DNA of 64,000 nt from Nonomuraea rubra (lineage in GTDB: Bacteria; Actinomycetota; Actinomycetes; Streptosporangiales; Streptosporangiaceae). The first letter of the stretch is position 1, and every line of letters starts with the position of its first letter. The DNA lies in contig NZ_JACHMI010000001.1 of assembly GCF_014207985.1 (NCBI RefSeq), positions 479,001 to 543,000 on the forward strand. Reading direction: 5' to 3'. Of the stretch, positions 1 through 8,858 are shown piece by piece. The position numbers and the translations under genes are program-made. Under the pieces are notes generated by a model. It was not told the DNA's origin and searched no databases. It saw nothing but the letters and a program-made list of their open reading frames with translations.

Positions 1-2
1 CC

Positions 3-92
3 CTGGCGCCGGCGGAAGGGCTCGGCGTGGAGGACCCCGGGCTGCGGGAACGGGTGGGCGAGGAGCGGCTGCGCCTGTTTCGCCCGCGCTGA
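3..92 (+). CDS. 3' end of an unidentified CDS cut by the window edge
   Basis: An open frame enters from the left edge and ends in TGA at 90-92, leaving 29 C-terminal residues that finish in an Arg-rich tail (ERLRLFRPR). Its GC-rich third positions look like coding sequence. The fragment is too short to assign a family. It sits just upstream of two operator-like dyads and the SnoaL-like gene, so it could encode their regulator, but that is only positional inference. Confidence 0.5.
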   Translation: MAPAEGLGVEDPGLRERVGEERLRLFRPR

Positions 93-103
93 CCCGGCTT
101 GCG

Positions 104-154
104 GAGCGGAACGCTCCGCTATAACATCCTCTTATCGGAGCGAATCGCTCCGAT
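104..154. promoter_or_regulatory. Twin inverted-repeat operators
   Basis: Two palindromes share the core GGAGCG-N3-CGCTCC. One lies at about 103-117 (spacer GAA) and the other at about 136-150 (spacer AAT, extended to ATCGGAGCG/CGCTCCGAT). Their centres are about 33 bp apart, three helical turns, and they flank an AT-rich stretch that could hold a -10 element. The pattern suits a TetR- or MarR-type dimer repressing the gene at 174. The regulator is unknown. Confidence 0.6.
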
Positions 155-173
155 TTAGAGAGATGAGGTCATC

Positions 174-590
174 ATGGAGTCCAACGGGGACGTCGCCGCC
201 ATCAGGCACCTGGTCGCGGACGCCGAGGCGCACCAGAACGACCTGGACCCGTTCCTCGCCCTGCACACCGCCGACACGGCCATCGTGAACATCGCCGGGC
301 GCCGGGTCACGGGCAGGGACGCGCTGGCGGAGGCGATGAAGGCGGCCCTGGAGTCGCCGCTGGCCGACGTGATCACCAGGACGGAGGTGGCGGACATCCG
401 GTTCGTCCGGCCCGATGTGGCGATCGTGGCCTCGATGAAGCGGGTGTTCGACGGCCGTGATCCGAAGGTCAGGGAGGATCCGCGCGCGGCCCTGCCGTCG
501 GCGTCCGGGTGGCTGACGTACGTGGTGGTTAAGGAGGAGGACGGCGCCTGGCGGATCGCTTCCGCGCAGACCACCCCTATCCGGGCGTGA
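174..590 (+). CDS. SnoaL-like / SgcJ-EcaC family protein
   Basis: This 138-residue protein fits the NTF2-like cone fold of the SgcJ/EcaC and DUF4440 group. It has an N-terminal helix (AAIRHLVADAEAHQN), the DPFLALHTADTAIVNIAGRRVTGRDAL segment in which a buried acidic pocket usually forms, and a C-terminal strand ending in ASAQTTPI. Family members act as small hydrolases, isomerases or binding proteins and no substrate can be read from the sequence. The ATG is preceded by an AGAGATGAGG purine stretch. It stands alone behind the twin dyads, so it is probably regulated by the factor that binds them. Confidence 0.8.
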   Translation: MESNGDVAAIRHLVADAEAHQNDLDPFLALHTADTAIVNIAGRRVTGRDALAEAMKAALESPLADVITRTEVADIRFVRPDVAIVASMKRVFDGRDPKVREDPRAALPSASGWLTYVVVKEEDGAWRIASAQTTPIRA

Positions 591-667
591 ATAACCCCAG
601 GTAGGCGAGACTTCGGTATCTTGCGTAGTCCGAGATGACCGAAATCTGCGACAGAAGGGAACGGCAC

Positions 668-2089
668 GTGTCGGACGATGCCGGCCTTCAGGCGCTCCGC
701 GAGGCGGCGCGTCTCTCCCCGGACAACCTCCCCCTGCGCCGGCTCCTCGCCGGTCAGCTTCTCGCCAAGGGGTACCTGGCGGACGCCGAGGCCGAGTTCC
801 GCGCCGCGCTCGCGCTGTCGCCGCAGGACCCGGAGCTGATCATCGGGCTGGCGGACGCGTTCATCCGCCAGAGCGGCTTCGGGGAGGCGATGGCGGCGCT
901 GGAGCCGCTGCTGGCCACGCCGGGTTACCCGCCCGCCGCGGGCGTGCTGGCGGCCCGGGCGCTGCTGGGCGAGGGCGACACGGCCAAGGCCGCCTACCGC
1001 TACTTCGAGGCGACCTCCCGCGACGCGTCGGTGGCGGACCAGGAGCTGGAAGCAAAGATCACCGGCGCCCCCCGCCCCGGGCCACCTGCCGCCGGAGCCC
1101 TGGCACCCGCCGGCCCGCCCGCCGGGATGCCGCCCCACGCCGGACCGCCGGCCCCGCCCGGTGCCGCGTCGCCGTTCCTTCCCTCCGTGCCGCTCCCCGG
1201 TGACGCGAGCACGGCGGAGGTGGAGCGGTCCGGGGTGTCGTTCGCCGACGTGGCCGGCATGGAGACGGTCAAGGAGGCGCTGCGGATAAAGCTGCTGCTG
1301 CCGACGCAGCAGCCGGAGATGTTCGCCGCGTTCGGCAAGCGCGCCGGCGGCGGCGTGCTGCTGTACGGGCCGCCGGGCGCGGGCAAGACCCACCTGGCCA
1401 GGGCGGCGGCCGGCGAGCTCGGCGCGGCGTTCGTCAACGTGGGCCTGGCCGACATTCTCGACATGTACATCGGCAACAGCGAGCGCAACCTGCGCGCCAC
1501 GTTCGACCTGGCCCGCCGCAACCGCCCGTGCGTGCTGTTCTTCGACGAGGTGGACGCGCTGGCCGGCCGCCGCTCCGACATGCGCAGCGCGCACGGCCGC
1601 CAGCTCGTCAACCAGTTCCTGTCCGAGCTGGACGGCGTGGACCAGAACGCCAACGAGGGCGTGCTGGTGCTGGCCGCCACGAACGCCCCGTGGTACGTGG
1701 ACGTGGCCTTCCGCCGCCCGGGACGCCTTGACCAGCCGGTGTTCGTACCGCCGCCCGACCAGCAGGCGCGCGCGGCCATCCTGCGCATCCTCTGCCGCGA
1801 CAAACCGCTGGCCGAGATGGACTACGACGCGGTGGCGCAGGTCACCGAGCACTTCGTGGGCGCGGACCTGAAGGGCCTGGTGGACCGGGCGGTGGAGGCC
1901 AAGCTCCAGCAGTCGCTCAGCGCGGGCCGCCCCATCCCGCTGACCACGCAGGACCTGCTGGCCGCCGCGAAGACCGTACGGCCCACGGCGGTCCGCGAGT
2001 GGATGGGCACCGCGCGCAACTACGTCATGCACGCCAACGACTCCGGCGCCTGGGACGAGCTGATGCCCTGGGTGAAGGCCAAGTGGTGA
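668..2089 (+). CDS. TPR-AAA+ ATPase (CDC48/ARC-like core)
   Basis: A cytosolic protein of about 473 residues. Roughly residues 1-125 form TPR-like helical repeats (DAEAEFRAALALSPQDPEL). A Pro/Ala/Gly-rich linker follows, then one AAA+ module. Walker A GPPGAGKT is at about residue 234, Walker B VLFFDEVDAL at about 288, then sensor-1 AATN and the arginine-finger segment RRPGRLDQP. The GTG at 668 is chosen because AGAAGGGA lies 7 bases upstream; an ATG at 635 is in frame but has no ribosome site. The next gene begins 10 bases after the stop and is also TPR-rich, so the two probably form an operon and a complex. CDC48-class proteins unfold or remodel other proteins; the client here is unknown. 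Confidence 0.85.
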   Translation: MSDDAGLQALREAARLSPDNLPLRRLLAGQLLAKGYLADAEAEFRAALALSPQDPELIIGLADAFIRQSGFGEAMAALEPLLATPGYPPAAGVLAARALLGEGDTAKAAYRYFEATSRDASVADQELEAKITGAPRPGPPAAGALAPAGPPAGMPPHAGPPAPPGAASPFLPSVPLPGDASTAEVERSGVSFADVAGMETVKEALRIKLLLPTQQPEMFAAFGKRAGGGVLLYGPPGAGKTHLARAAAGELGAAFVNVGLADILDMYIGNSERNLRATFDLARRNRPCVLFFDEVDALAGRRSDMRSAHGRQLVNQFLSELDGVDQNANEGVLVLAATNAPWYVDVAFRRPGRLDQPVFVPPPDQQARAAILRILCRDKPLAEMDYDAVAQVTEHFVGADLKGLVDRAVEAKLQQSLSAGRPIPLTTQDLLAAAKTVRPTAVREWMGTARNYVMHANDSGAWDELMPWVKAKW

Positions 2090-2099
2090 GGGCCTTCCG

Positions 2100-3287
2100 G
2101 TGAAGGTGGCCGACCCGGTCGAGCGGGCGCGGGCGCTGCTGCGGCTGCGCCGCCCCGCCGACGCCGAGCGGGAGCTGCGCGGCCTGCTGGCCCAGGAGCC
2201 GCAGCACGTCGCGGGGCACGCCCTCCTGTCGCTCGCCCTGATCGAGCAGCGGCAGGTGACCGAGGCCGTCCAGGAGGCCCAGGAGTCGGTACGGCTCGCC
2301 CCCGACCAGTGGTTCCCCCACTACGCCGCCGCCCAGGTCTACCACCGGGCCCGCCGCCCCGACGACGCCATCGCCGCCATCCGTACGGCCCTGGACCTCT
2401 CCCCCGAGTACGCCCCCGCCTGGGAGGTGCTGGCCCGCGCGCACCTGCTCAAGGGCGAGTGGCAGCAGACGGCCGACGCCGCGCTGCGCGGCCTGAGCAT
2501 CGACCCTCAGGACGCCGACCTGGTCAGCCTGGTGTCGCTGGCGTACACCAACCTCGGCGACGCCGAGCAGGCCCGCGCCGCCGCCGCGCACGCCCTGCGG
2601 ATCGACCCGGAGAGCCCCACCGCGCACTTCGTCGACGGCCGCGCGGCGCTGCGGTTCGGGGAGCCGCGGCGGGCGGCGGAGAGCTTCCGCGAGGTGCTCC
2701 GCCTCGACCCCGGCTTCGGCGTGGCCAGGGACCTGCTGGTGCGGGCGCTCAAGCAGCGCAACCCGGTCTACCGGCGGCTGTCGCGGCTGCGCGGCAGGTT
2801 CCCGCAGGGCTGGCGGCTGATCTTCCTGCTGCCGGCGGTCCCGCCCGTCATCGCGATCTTCGTGCTCCTCGCGCTGCTGCACTGGGTGAGCTGGGTCGCC
2901 GAGGCGTGGACCACGATGCGGCTGACCCGCGGCAGGGCCACCCGGCTGCTGTTCGAGGGCGTGGAGGCGCGGGTGGCCGTGCTCTGCCTGGCCCTGGTGG
3001 CGGCCGGCGCCGTGCTGCTCGGCGTGGGGATCGCGCTCGGCCAGGACGCCCTGGGCACCGCGGGCGCGGCCACCATGGCCCTGGTCACCCCCGTCCAGGA
3101 GGCCGCGCACACCGGCACCCCCCGCCGCCGGGCCATCCTGTACGGCTGGGCCGCCCTGCTCGCCGCGGCCGTCGTGGTCGCGGTGATCCTCTCCAACCCC
3201 GGCGTGGCCCTGCTCGCCCTGTACGTCGCGATCGCCACGGTCTGGCTGGCCACCCCCGTCAGGGGCCGGGCCACGGCCGGTCTCTAG
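2100..3287 (+). CDS. TPR repeat membrane protein
   Basis: A 395-residue protein. Residues 1 to about 215 are TPR helices (for example SVRLAPDQWFPHYAAAQVYHRARRPDDAI). The C-terminal third carries about four hydrophobic segments, near residues 240-268, 295-317, 347-366 and 369-388. It therefore looks like a membrane-anchored scaffold with a TPR domain. The GTG start lies 10 bases after the stop of the TPR-AAA+ gene, so the pair is probably translated together, the membrane protein perhaps recruiting the ATPase through TPR contacts (inference). Its TAG overlaps the stop of the converging aldo/keto reductase gene by three bases. Confidence 0.8.
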   Translation: MKVADPVERARALLRLRRPADAERELRGLLAQEPQHVAGHALLSLALIEQRQVTEAVQEAQESVRLAPDQWFPHYAAAQVYHRARRPDDAIAAIRTALDLSPEYAPAWEVLARAHLLKGEWQQTADAALRGLSIDPQDADLVSLVSLAYTNLGDAEQARAAAAHALRIDPESPTAHFVDGRAALRFGEPRRAAESFREVLRLDPGFGVARDLLVRALKQRNPVYRRLSRLRGRFPQGWRLIFLLPAVPPVIAIFVLLALLHWVSWVAEAWTTMRLTRGRATRLLFEGVEARVAVLCLALVAAGAVLLGVGIALGQDALGTAGAATMALVTPVQEAAHTGTPRRRAILYGWAALLAAAVVVAVILSNPGVALLALYVAIATVWLATPVRGRATAGL

Positions 3288-4264
3288 AGCAGCGTCCCCC
3301 CGCTCACCTCGAACCTGGCGAGCGCCTCGCCGAGCCTGGCCAGCGTGTCGGGGTGCAGGGTGAGGTCGGCGGCGGCCAGGTTCTCCTCGATGTGCGCCGG
3401 GGTGCGGCTGCCGGGGATCGCCACCACGTGCTCGTCCTGGTGCAGCAGCCAGGCCAGGGCGAGCTGCGCCGGGGTGATGCCGAGCCGCGTGGCCAGCGCC
3501 CGGATCGGGGCGTAGCGGTCGTTGTTCCCCGCGAGGTTCTCGGCCGAGAACCGGGGCGCGTTGTGCCGGAAATCGCCCTCGCCGAGCGCCTGCACCGTGC
3601 CGGTCAGGAAGCCGTTGCCCAGCGGGCTCCACGCCACGATACCGACGCCCAGCTCGCGCGCCGCCGCGAGCAGATCGGCGTCCACGGGCCGCCACATCGA
3701 CCACTCGTTCTGCACCGCCGTCACCGGGTGCACCGCGTGCGCCGCCCTGAGCTGGGCGGCCGTCACGTTCGACAGGCCGATGTGCCTGACCAGCCCGTCG
3801 CGCACCAGCTCCGCCAGCGCGCCGGCGGTCTCCTCGATCGGCACGCCGGGGTCGGGGTAGTGGGCGTAGTAGAGGTCGATCACGTCGGTGTCCAGGTTGC
3901 GCAGGCTGCGCTCGGCGTACCGGCGCACCAGGCGCGGCTCGGCGTTGACCCGCAGCTCGCCGAAGGCGTAGCCGACCGGGTACGACCGGCTGGGCTCGCC
4001 CTCCGGGATCGCCAGGCCGAACTTGGTCGCGACCACCACCTCGTCCCTGCGGCCCTTGATCGCGCGGCCCACCAGGCGCTCGTTGTGGCCGTCCGGGCCG
4101 TAGGCGTCGCTGGTGTCCACGTGGGTGCCGCCCGCGTCCAGCGCCGCCTTGATGGCCGCCTCGGCGCGGGCGTCGTCCACCTCGCCGTACACGCCGGGGG
4201 AGAGCACCATGGCGCCGAAACCGATCGCGGGAACCTGCAAGCCGCCGAGAGTCCGTGTCTTCAT
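3284..4264 (-). CDS. Aldo/keto reductase
   Basis: A 326-residue NADPH-dependent aldo/keto reductase of the (beta/alpha)8 type. Visible are the N-terminal LGGLQVPAIGFGAM strand, the DTSDAYGPDGHNE segment with the catalytic Asp and Tyr, the Lys strand (EVVVATKFGL), the His strand (VIDLYYAHYPDP) and the C-terminal cofactor region (VVAIPGSRTPAHIEENLAAA). Length is normal for the family. It is divergent from a LysR regulator with a 62-bp gap, so it is the likely target of that regulator. The substrate is not evident. Confidence 0.9.
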   Translation of the reverse strand: MKTRTLGGLQVPAIGFGAMVLSPGVYGEVDDARAEAAIKAALDAGGTHVDTSDAYGPDGHNERLVGRAIKGRRDEVVVATKFGLAIPEGEPSRSYPVGYAFGELRVNAEPRLVRRYAERSLRNLDTDVIDLYYAHYPDPGVPIEETAGALAELVRDGLVRHIGLSNVTAAQLRAAHAVHPVTAVQNEWSMWRPVDADLLAAARELGVGIVAWSPLGNGFLTGTVQALGEGDFRHNAPRFSAENLAGNNDRYAPIRALATRLGITPAQLALAWLLHQDEHVVAIPGSRTPAHIEENLAAADLTLHPDTLARLGEALARFEVSGGTLL

Positions 4265-4313
4265 GCGTCAGATCGTGCCGCGCGGTTCCGCCCGGAGTCC
4301 AAGACCCTTTGCT

Positions 4314-4328
4314 ATAACCAGTGGCTAT
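4314..4328. promoter_or_regulatory. LysR-type operator dyad
   Basis: The 15-bp sequence ATAACCAGTGGCTAT is a dyad of ATA-N-CCA and TGG-N-TAT with one-base centre. It has the T-N11-A form expected of LysR boxes and overlaps the start codon of the LysR gene within the AKR/LysR intergenic region. The position suggests autorepression plus control of the divergent reductase. Confidence 0.5.
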
Positions 4329-5205
4329 GGACGTGCACTTGCGGGAGTTGCGGTACTTCGTGGCGGTGGCGGAGGAGCTGAACGTGACGCGGGCCGCTGA
4401 GCGGCTGTTCGTCTCGCAGCCCGCGCTGTCCAAGCAGCTCGGGGTGCTGGAGCGGCTGCTCGGGTTCCGGGTGTTCGAGCGGGTGCCCGCCGGGGTGGTG
4501 CTCACCCGGCAGGGGGCGGCGCTGCTGCCGGTCGCCCGCGAGCTGCTCGAACGCTGGAACGCCGGGGTGGAGCAGGCGCGGGCGGCGGCGCCCACGGGCA
4601 CGCTGGTGATCGGGCTGCAGACGGCCGTGGGCAGGGGGTTGCAGCAGGAGGCGATGCGCCGCTTCCGGGCGGCGATGCCGGGGTGGGAGGTGTCGCTGCG
4701 GCTGGTGGGCTGGGACGATCCCAGCGGCGGGCTGGCCGACGGGTCGTCCGACGTGGCGTTCATCTGGCTGCCCGTCCCGGCGGGGTTGCGGACGTACGTG
4801 CTGGCCACCGAGCGGCGCGGCGTCGCCATGCCCGCCGATCACCCGCTGGCGGAGCTGGCGGAGATCCCGTTCGAGGCGCTGCGGCGGGAGCCGTTCATCG
4901 CGCTGCCGCCGGCGGCGGGGCCGCTGAGGGACTTCTGGCTCGGCCTCGACGCGCGCCGCGACGAGCCGGTGATCGGGGTGACGGCCAGCACGCCGGAGGA
5001 GGTGTTCGAGGCCGTGACCAGCGGACTCGGGGTGGTGCTGGTGGCCGAGGGGAACGCCGCGCTCTACAAGCGGCCCGGCATGACGTACCGGCCGGTTATC
5101 GGGCTGCCTCCGGGGGAACTGGCCATTGCCTGGCGCGAAGGGGACACGAGCCCACAAGTACTCGCATTCATCGACGCGCTGCGACAGGCGACCACTAAGG
5201 TCTGA
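4327..5205 (+). CDS. LysR-family transcriptional regulator
   Basis: A 292-residue LysR regulator. The N-terminal winged HTH is clear (LRELRYFVAVAEELNVTRAAERLFVSQPALSKQ), and the C-terminal half is a periplasmic-binding-like effector domain. ATG 4327 is preferred over an in-frame GTG six bases earlier because family members begin MDxxxLRxFVAV. It is divergent from the aldo/keto reductase and probably controls it, with the dyad overlapping its own start. The inducer is unknown. Confidence 0.9.
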   Translation: MDVHLRELRYFVAVAEELNVTRAAERLFVSQPALSKQLGVLERLLGFRVFERVPAGVVLTRQGAALLPVARELLERWNAGVEQARAAAPTGTLVIGLQTAVGRGLQQEAMRRFRAAMPGWEVSLRLVGWDDPSGGLADGSSDVAFIWLPVPAGLRTYVLATERRGVAMPADHPLAELAEIPFEALRREPFIALPPAAGPLRDFWLGLDARRDEPVIGVTASTPEEVFEAVTSGLGVVLVAEGNAALYKRPGMTYRPVIGLPPGELAIAWREGDTSPQVLAFIDALRQATTKV

Positions 5206-5238
5206 ACCCGAGATCGGACCCGTAGAGAGGTGCCCCCC

Positions 5239-5439
5239 ATGAGTGACTACGCGACCACCTTCGACCTGATCGACGCCGACAAGGACGGCCGCATCTCCGC
5301 GGTAGAGCTCGTCCGGCTGATGGAGGTGCTCGGCAAGCCGGTGACGCTGGAGGCCGCCCAGGAGGGGGTGCTCAAGCTGGACAAGGACGGCGATGGCCTG
5401 ATCGACCTCGAGGAGTTCAGCGCGTTCCTCCAGAAGTGA
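5239..5439 (+). CDS. Two-EF-hand calcium-binding protein
   Basis: A 66-residue acidic protein made of two canonical EF-hands. The loops are DADKDGRISAVE (about residues 12-23) and DKDGDGLIDLEE (about 48-59), both with Asp at positions 1, 3 and 5, Gly at 6 and Glu at 12. This is the calmodulin-like arrangement expected to bind Ca2+. No signal peptide or membrane segment is present, so it is a cytosolic sensor or buffer. GAGAGG lies 8 bases before the ATG; an in-frame GTG at 5230 is inside that site and is rejected. Confidence 0.9.
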   Translation: MSDYATTFDLIDADKDGRISAVELVRLMEVLGKPVTLEAAQEGVLKLDKDGDGLIDLEEFSAFLQK

Positions 5440-5503
5440 TAAGAAACAAGCGTTTGCTACACATTCTTCTGTTGCCTGGGTCACAATGGCGGCAGGAGGG
5501 ACG

Positions 5504-6685
5504 ATGGCGATCAAGAGTGACATCAGCGAAAGCCGTACACCCGCGGACATCGTGAAAACGCTCAGGTCGGGCATCGGTCCGGTCTCCGAAGAGGTGATCG
5601 AGGAGATCCAGGCCCGCATCCCCGAGTACGCCCGGCCATCGGACGAGATCTACATCAAGGTCGTGCGCATGGCGGTCGAGCAGGCCATCGAGGGCTTTCT
5701 CGACCGCATCGAGAGCCCGGACGCCCCGTGGGACCCGGAGCCGTTCCGCATGATCGGCAAGGGAGAGGCGGCGGAGGGCCGCAACCTGGAGCCGCTGCAG
5801 GCCGCGATGCGGCTCGGCGCCCGGGTCGGCTGGCGGCGGCTGACCGAGCTGGCCGGCCCGCTCGGCCTGTCCCCCCAATCCCTGTACGACCTGGGCGAGG
5901 CCATCTTCGTCTACCTCGACCAGCTCGCCGACGCCGCCGCCGAGGGCTTCGACGAGGCCAGGGCGCACGCCGCCGGCGAGATGGAACGCCGCCGCGGCCG
6001 CCTGCTCGACCTGCTGCTCAGCGTGCCGCCCGCCAGCCCGGACGCCATCGCCGACCTGGCCAAGGCCGCCGCCTGGCGGCTGCCCAGGACGGTCGCCTGC
6101 GTGGCGCTCGACGACCAGCACGGCGCCTGCCGGGTGCCCCCGCTGCCGCCCGACGTGCTCACCGGGGCTGGGCGGGCGCTGCCGTGCCTGCTCGTGCCCG
6201 ACCCGGCGGGCCCCGGCCAGGCGCAGCTGCTGGAGCGCGCTCTGCGCGGGCACCGCGCGGCCATCGGGCCCGCCGTGCCGCTCACCGCGGCGGCGACGTC
6301 GCTGCGCTGGGCGGGGGAGGCGCTCGACCTGTCCCGGCGCGGCGTCCTGCCCCGCGGGCTGCTGCGCTGCGAGGACCACCTGGCCACGCTGGTGGTGTTC
6401 AAGGACGAGGAGCTGGTCAGCGCGCTGGCCGAGGTGCGGCTCGCGCCGCTGGCGCACCTGCGGCCCAACCAGCAGGACCGGCTGGCGGAGACCCTGCTGG
6501 CGTGGCTGCGGCACGGCCGCGGCGCCGGCGAGGTGGCCGCCAAGCTGCACGTGCACCCGCAGACCGTGCGCTACCGGCTGCGGCAGCTCGAAGAGCTGTA
6601 CGGCGACCAGCTCGCCGACCCCGACATCCGGTTCGAGCTGGAGATCGCGTTACGGGCCAGGCAGGCGGTCATGCCCGGCCGCTAG
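5504..6685 (+). CDS. PucR/CdaR-family transcriptional regulator
   Basis: A 393-residue regulator of the PucR type. The N-terminal two thirds is an alpha-helical and GGDEF-derived sensor region (RPSDEIYIKVVRMAVEQAIEGFLDRIE). The C-terminal segment NQQDRLAETLLAWLRHGRGAGEVAAKLHVHPQTVRYRLRQLEELYG is the characteristic HTH_30 domain. AGGAGGG immediately precedes the ATG at 5504, deciding it over the in-frame ATG at 5486. The next gene converges with a four-base overlap. Its target is unknown. Confidence 0.88.
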   Translation: MAIKSDISESRTPADIVKTLRSGIGPVSEEVIEEIQARIPEYARPSDEIYIKVVRMAVEQAIEGFLDRIESPDAPWDPEPFRMIGKGEAAEGRNLEPLQAAMRLGARVGWRRLTELAGPLGLSPQSLYDLGEAIFVYLDQLADAAAEGFDEARAHAAGEMERRRGRLLDLLLSVPPASPDAIADLAKAAAWRLPRTVACVALDDQHGACRVPPLPPDVLTGAGRALPCLLVPDPAGPGQAQLLERALRGHRAAIGPAVPLTAAATSLRWAGEALDLSRRGVLPRGLLRCEDHLATLVVFKDEELVSALAEVRLAPLAHLRPNQQDRLAETLLAWLRHGRGAGEVAAKLHVHPQTVRYRLRQLEELYGDQLADPDIRFELEIALRARQAVMPGR

Positions 6686-7092
6686 TGCTCGGTGCGGCGG
6701 GATTCGTACCAGGTGTCGCCGACCGGCTCGCCGGCCAGGTTCCAGCTCCACGAGACCGTCGGCGTGATGCGCGTGTAGATGCCGGGACCGACCATGCCGA
6801 CCCGCTCCACCGGCCCCTCGGCCACGCCGTACACGCGCACGCCCCGCACCACGAACGGCTCGAACGACACCATGTCGTCCACGACCAGCGCCACCCTGGC
6901 CCCGCCCGAGCCGATGTTGCGGAACTTCCTGGTGCGCAGCACCTGCTCGCCCACCCCGCCGATCCAGAAGTGCGCGCCGTCGAACTCGAACGCCACCGGC
7001 ACCACGTCCGGCTGCCCGTCGCCGGACAGCGTGGCCAGGCGGGCGAGCGGCTGCGATCGCAGGTAGGCGATCTCCTCGTCGGTGAACGACAT
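6682..7092 (-). CDS. PPOX-class F420-dependent/flavin oxidoreductase
   Basis: A 136-residue split-barrel protein of the pyridoxamine-5'-phosphate-oxidase-like superfamily, actinobacterial F420-dependent type. It starts with the typical helix MSFTDEEIAYLRSQPLARLATLSGDGQPDVVPVAFEFDG and continues with NIGSGGARVALVVDDM. Members reduce or oxidise small molecules with F420 or FMN. The cofactor cannot be settled from sequence alone. It converges with the PucR-type gene (stops overlap) and is divergent from the GH13 gene. Confidence 0.85.
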   Translation of the reverse strand: MSFTDEEIAYLRSQPLARLATLSGDGQPDVVPVAFEFDGAHFWIGGVGEQVLRTRKFRNIGSGGARVALVVDDMVSFEPFVVRGVRVYGVAEGPVERVGMVGPGIYTRITPTVSWSWNLAGEPVGDTWYESRRTEH

Positions 7093-7196
7093 GCTGTTCT
7101 TTCCCTTCTCCGAGATGGGTTCCTTCCCTCTACACGAACGGGAACCGCCCGGATCGACGCTGTCATGAGTGCCGCCGCCGGGGGTAGCGGGGACGG

Positions 7197-8858
7197 ATGC
7201 GACTGACGTACACCTCCGACGTCTGGTGGAAGAACGCCGTGGTCTACTGCCTGGACGTCGAGACGTTCAAGGACGGCAACGGCGACGGCGTGGGCGACTT
7301 CCGCGGCCTGACGCAGCAGATCGACTACCTCGCGGGGCTCGGCGTGACCTGCCTGTGGCTCATGCCGTTCTTCCCCACCCCCAACAAGGACGACGGCTAC
7401 GACATCACCGACTTCTACAGCGTCGACCCGAGGCTGGGCACGCTGGGCGACTTCGTGGAGTTCATGCGGACCGCGCACGACCGCGGCCTGCGGGTCATCG
7501 CCGATCTCGTCGTCAACCACACCTCCGACCAGCACCCGTGGTTCGTGGAGGCCAGGTCGAGCCGGGACTCGGCCCACCGCGACTGGTACGTCTGGTCCGA
7601 CAAGCCCGAGCCGGACAACCCCGAGCAGATCGTCTTCCCCGACAAGGAGACCAGCGTCTGGGAGTACGACGAGGGCTCCGGCCAGTACTACCTGCACAGC
7701 TTCTACCGGCACCAGCCGGACCTCAACGTGGGCAACCCCGAGGTCAGGGACGAGATCACGCGCATACTCGGGTTCTGGATGGAGCTCGGGCTGTCGGGGT
7801 TCAGGGTGGACGCGGTGCCGTTCCTCATCGAGAACGTCAACCCGCGGCTGGCGAACCCGCACGAGTTCCTGGCGGATCTGCGGGCGTTCATGACGCGGCG
7901 CAAGGGCGGGTCGATCCTGCTCGGCGAGGTGAACGTGCCGTACAAGGACTTAATCGGCTACTTCGGTGACGGGCTGGGCGACCAGATCACCATGTGCTTC
8001 GACTTCATCGGCATGCAGAACGCCTGGCTGTCGATGGCCCGCAGCGACGCCACGCCCCTGGTCAACGCCCTGCGCGAGCGCCCCAGGCCGCCCAAGGACT
8101 GCCAGTGGGCGATGTTCCTGCGCAACCACGACGAGCTGACCCTCGACAAGCTGACGGAGGAGGAGCGGGAGGAGGTCTTCCGCGCGTTCGGGCCGCGCAA
8201 GGAGATGCAGATCTTCGGACGCGGGCTGCGCCGCCGCCTGCCGACGATGCTCGGCGGCGACCTGCGGCGCGTCAAGATGGCCTACAGCCTGCTGTTCTCG
8301 CTGCCCGGCACCCCCGTGATCTTCTACGGCGAGGAGATCGGGATGGGGGAGAACCTGGAGGAGGAGGGCCGCATGGCGGTCCGTGTCCCGATGCAGTGGT
8401 CGGAGGACGGCGGCTTCAGCCAGGCCGAGCCGGTCCGCGAGATCCCCGCGGGCTCCTTCGCCCCCGACCGGGTGAACGTGGCCGATCAGAAGCGGGACAC
8501 GAGCTCGCTGCTGCGCTGGTTCCAGCTCCTGATCGAGCGCTACCGGGAGTGCCCCGAGCTGGCGTGGGGCACGTACACCGTGCTGGAGACCGGCCATCCG
8601 GCGGTCCTGGCGCACCGCTGCGACGCCGACGGGGCCACGGTGGTGGTCGCGCACAACCTCTGCGACACGGCGCAGGACGTGGAGCTGCGACTGGACGGGC
8701 TGGAGCGCTGCCTGCTCACGGACCTGCTGGTGGACGGGACGCTGAAGGTGTCGGAGCAGGGCGTGGCCCGGCTGCCGCTGGACCCGCACGGCTGCCGCTG
8801 GCTGCGGGCCTCGCCCCCGGAGATCCCCCCGGAGGACGCCTCGGTCAAGTCGTTGTGA
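7197..8858 (+). CDS. GH13 alpha-amylase family enzyme (trehalose-synthase-like)
   Basis: A 553-residue cytosolic GH13 enzyme. Region I is VIADLVVNH at about residue 100, region II GFRVDAVPF has the nucleophile Asp near 204, region III ILLGEVNVP has the acid/base Glu near 244, and region IV FLRNHDELTL has the third Asp near 312. The opening WWKNAVVYCLDVETFKDGNGDGVGDFRGL and the FLRNHDELTL block resemble maltose/trehalose-interconverting TreS proteins. No maltokinase gene is nearby, so the substrate may be another alpha-glucan or maltose. No signal peptide. Its 3' end overlaps the converging TetR gene by 14 bases. Confidence 0.85.
   Translation: MRLTYTSDVWWKNAVVYCLDVETFKDGNGDGVGDFRGLTQQIDYLAGLGVTCLWLMPFFPTPNKDDGYDITDFYSVDPRLGTLGDFVEFMRTAHDRGLRVIADLVVNHTSDQHPWFVEARSSRDSAHRDWYVWSDKPEPDNPEQIVFPDKETSVWEYDEGSGQYYLHSFYRHQPDLNVGNPEVRDEITRILGFWMELGLSGFRVDAVPFLIENVNPRLANPHEFLADLRAFMTRRKGGSILLGEVNVPYKDLIGYFGDGLGDQITMCFDFIGMQNAWLSMARSDATPLVNALRERPRPPKDCQWAMFLRNHDELTLDKLTEEEREEVFRAFGPRKEMQIFGRGLRRRLPTMLGGDLRRVKMAYSLLFSLPGTPVIFYGEEIGMGENLEEEGRMAVRVPMQWSEDGGFSQAEPVREIPAGSFAPDRVNVADQKRDTSSLLRWFQLLIERYRECPELAWGTYTVLETGHPAVLAHRCDADGATVVVAHNLCDTAQDVELRLDGLERCLLTDLLVDGTLKVSEQGVARLPLDPHGCRWLRASPPEIPPEDASVKSL

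Noticed and set aside
155..2032. A 625-codon minus-strand frame opposite the SnoaL-like and TPR-AAA+ genes
   Set aside because: Its product is Arg/Gly/Ala-rich low-complexity sequence, and the plus strand carries clear domains. It is an antisense artefact of high GC.
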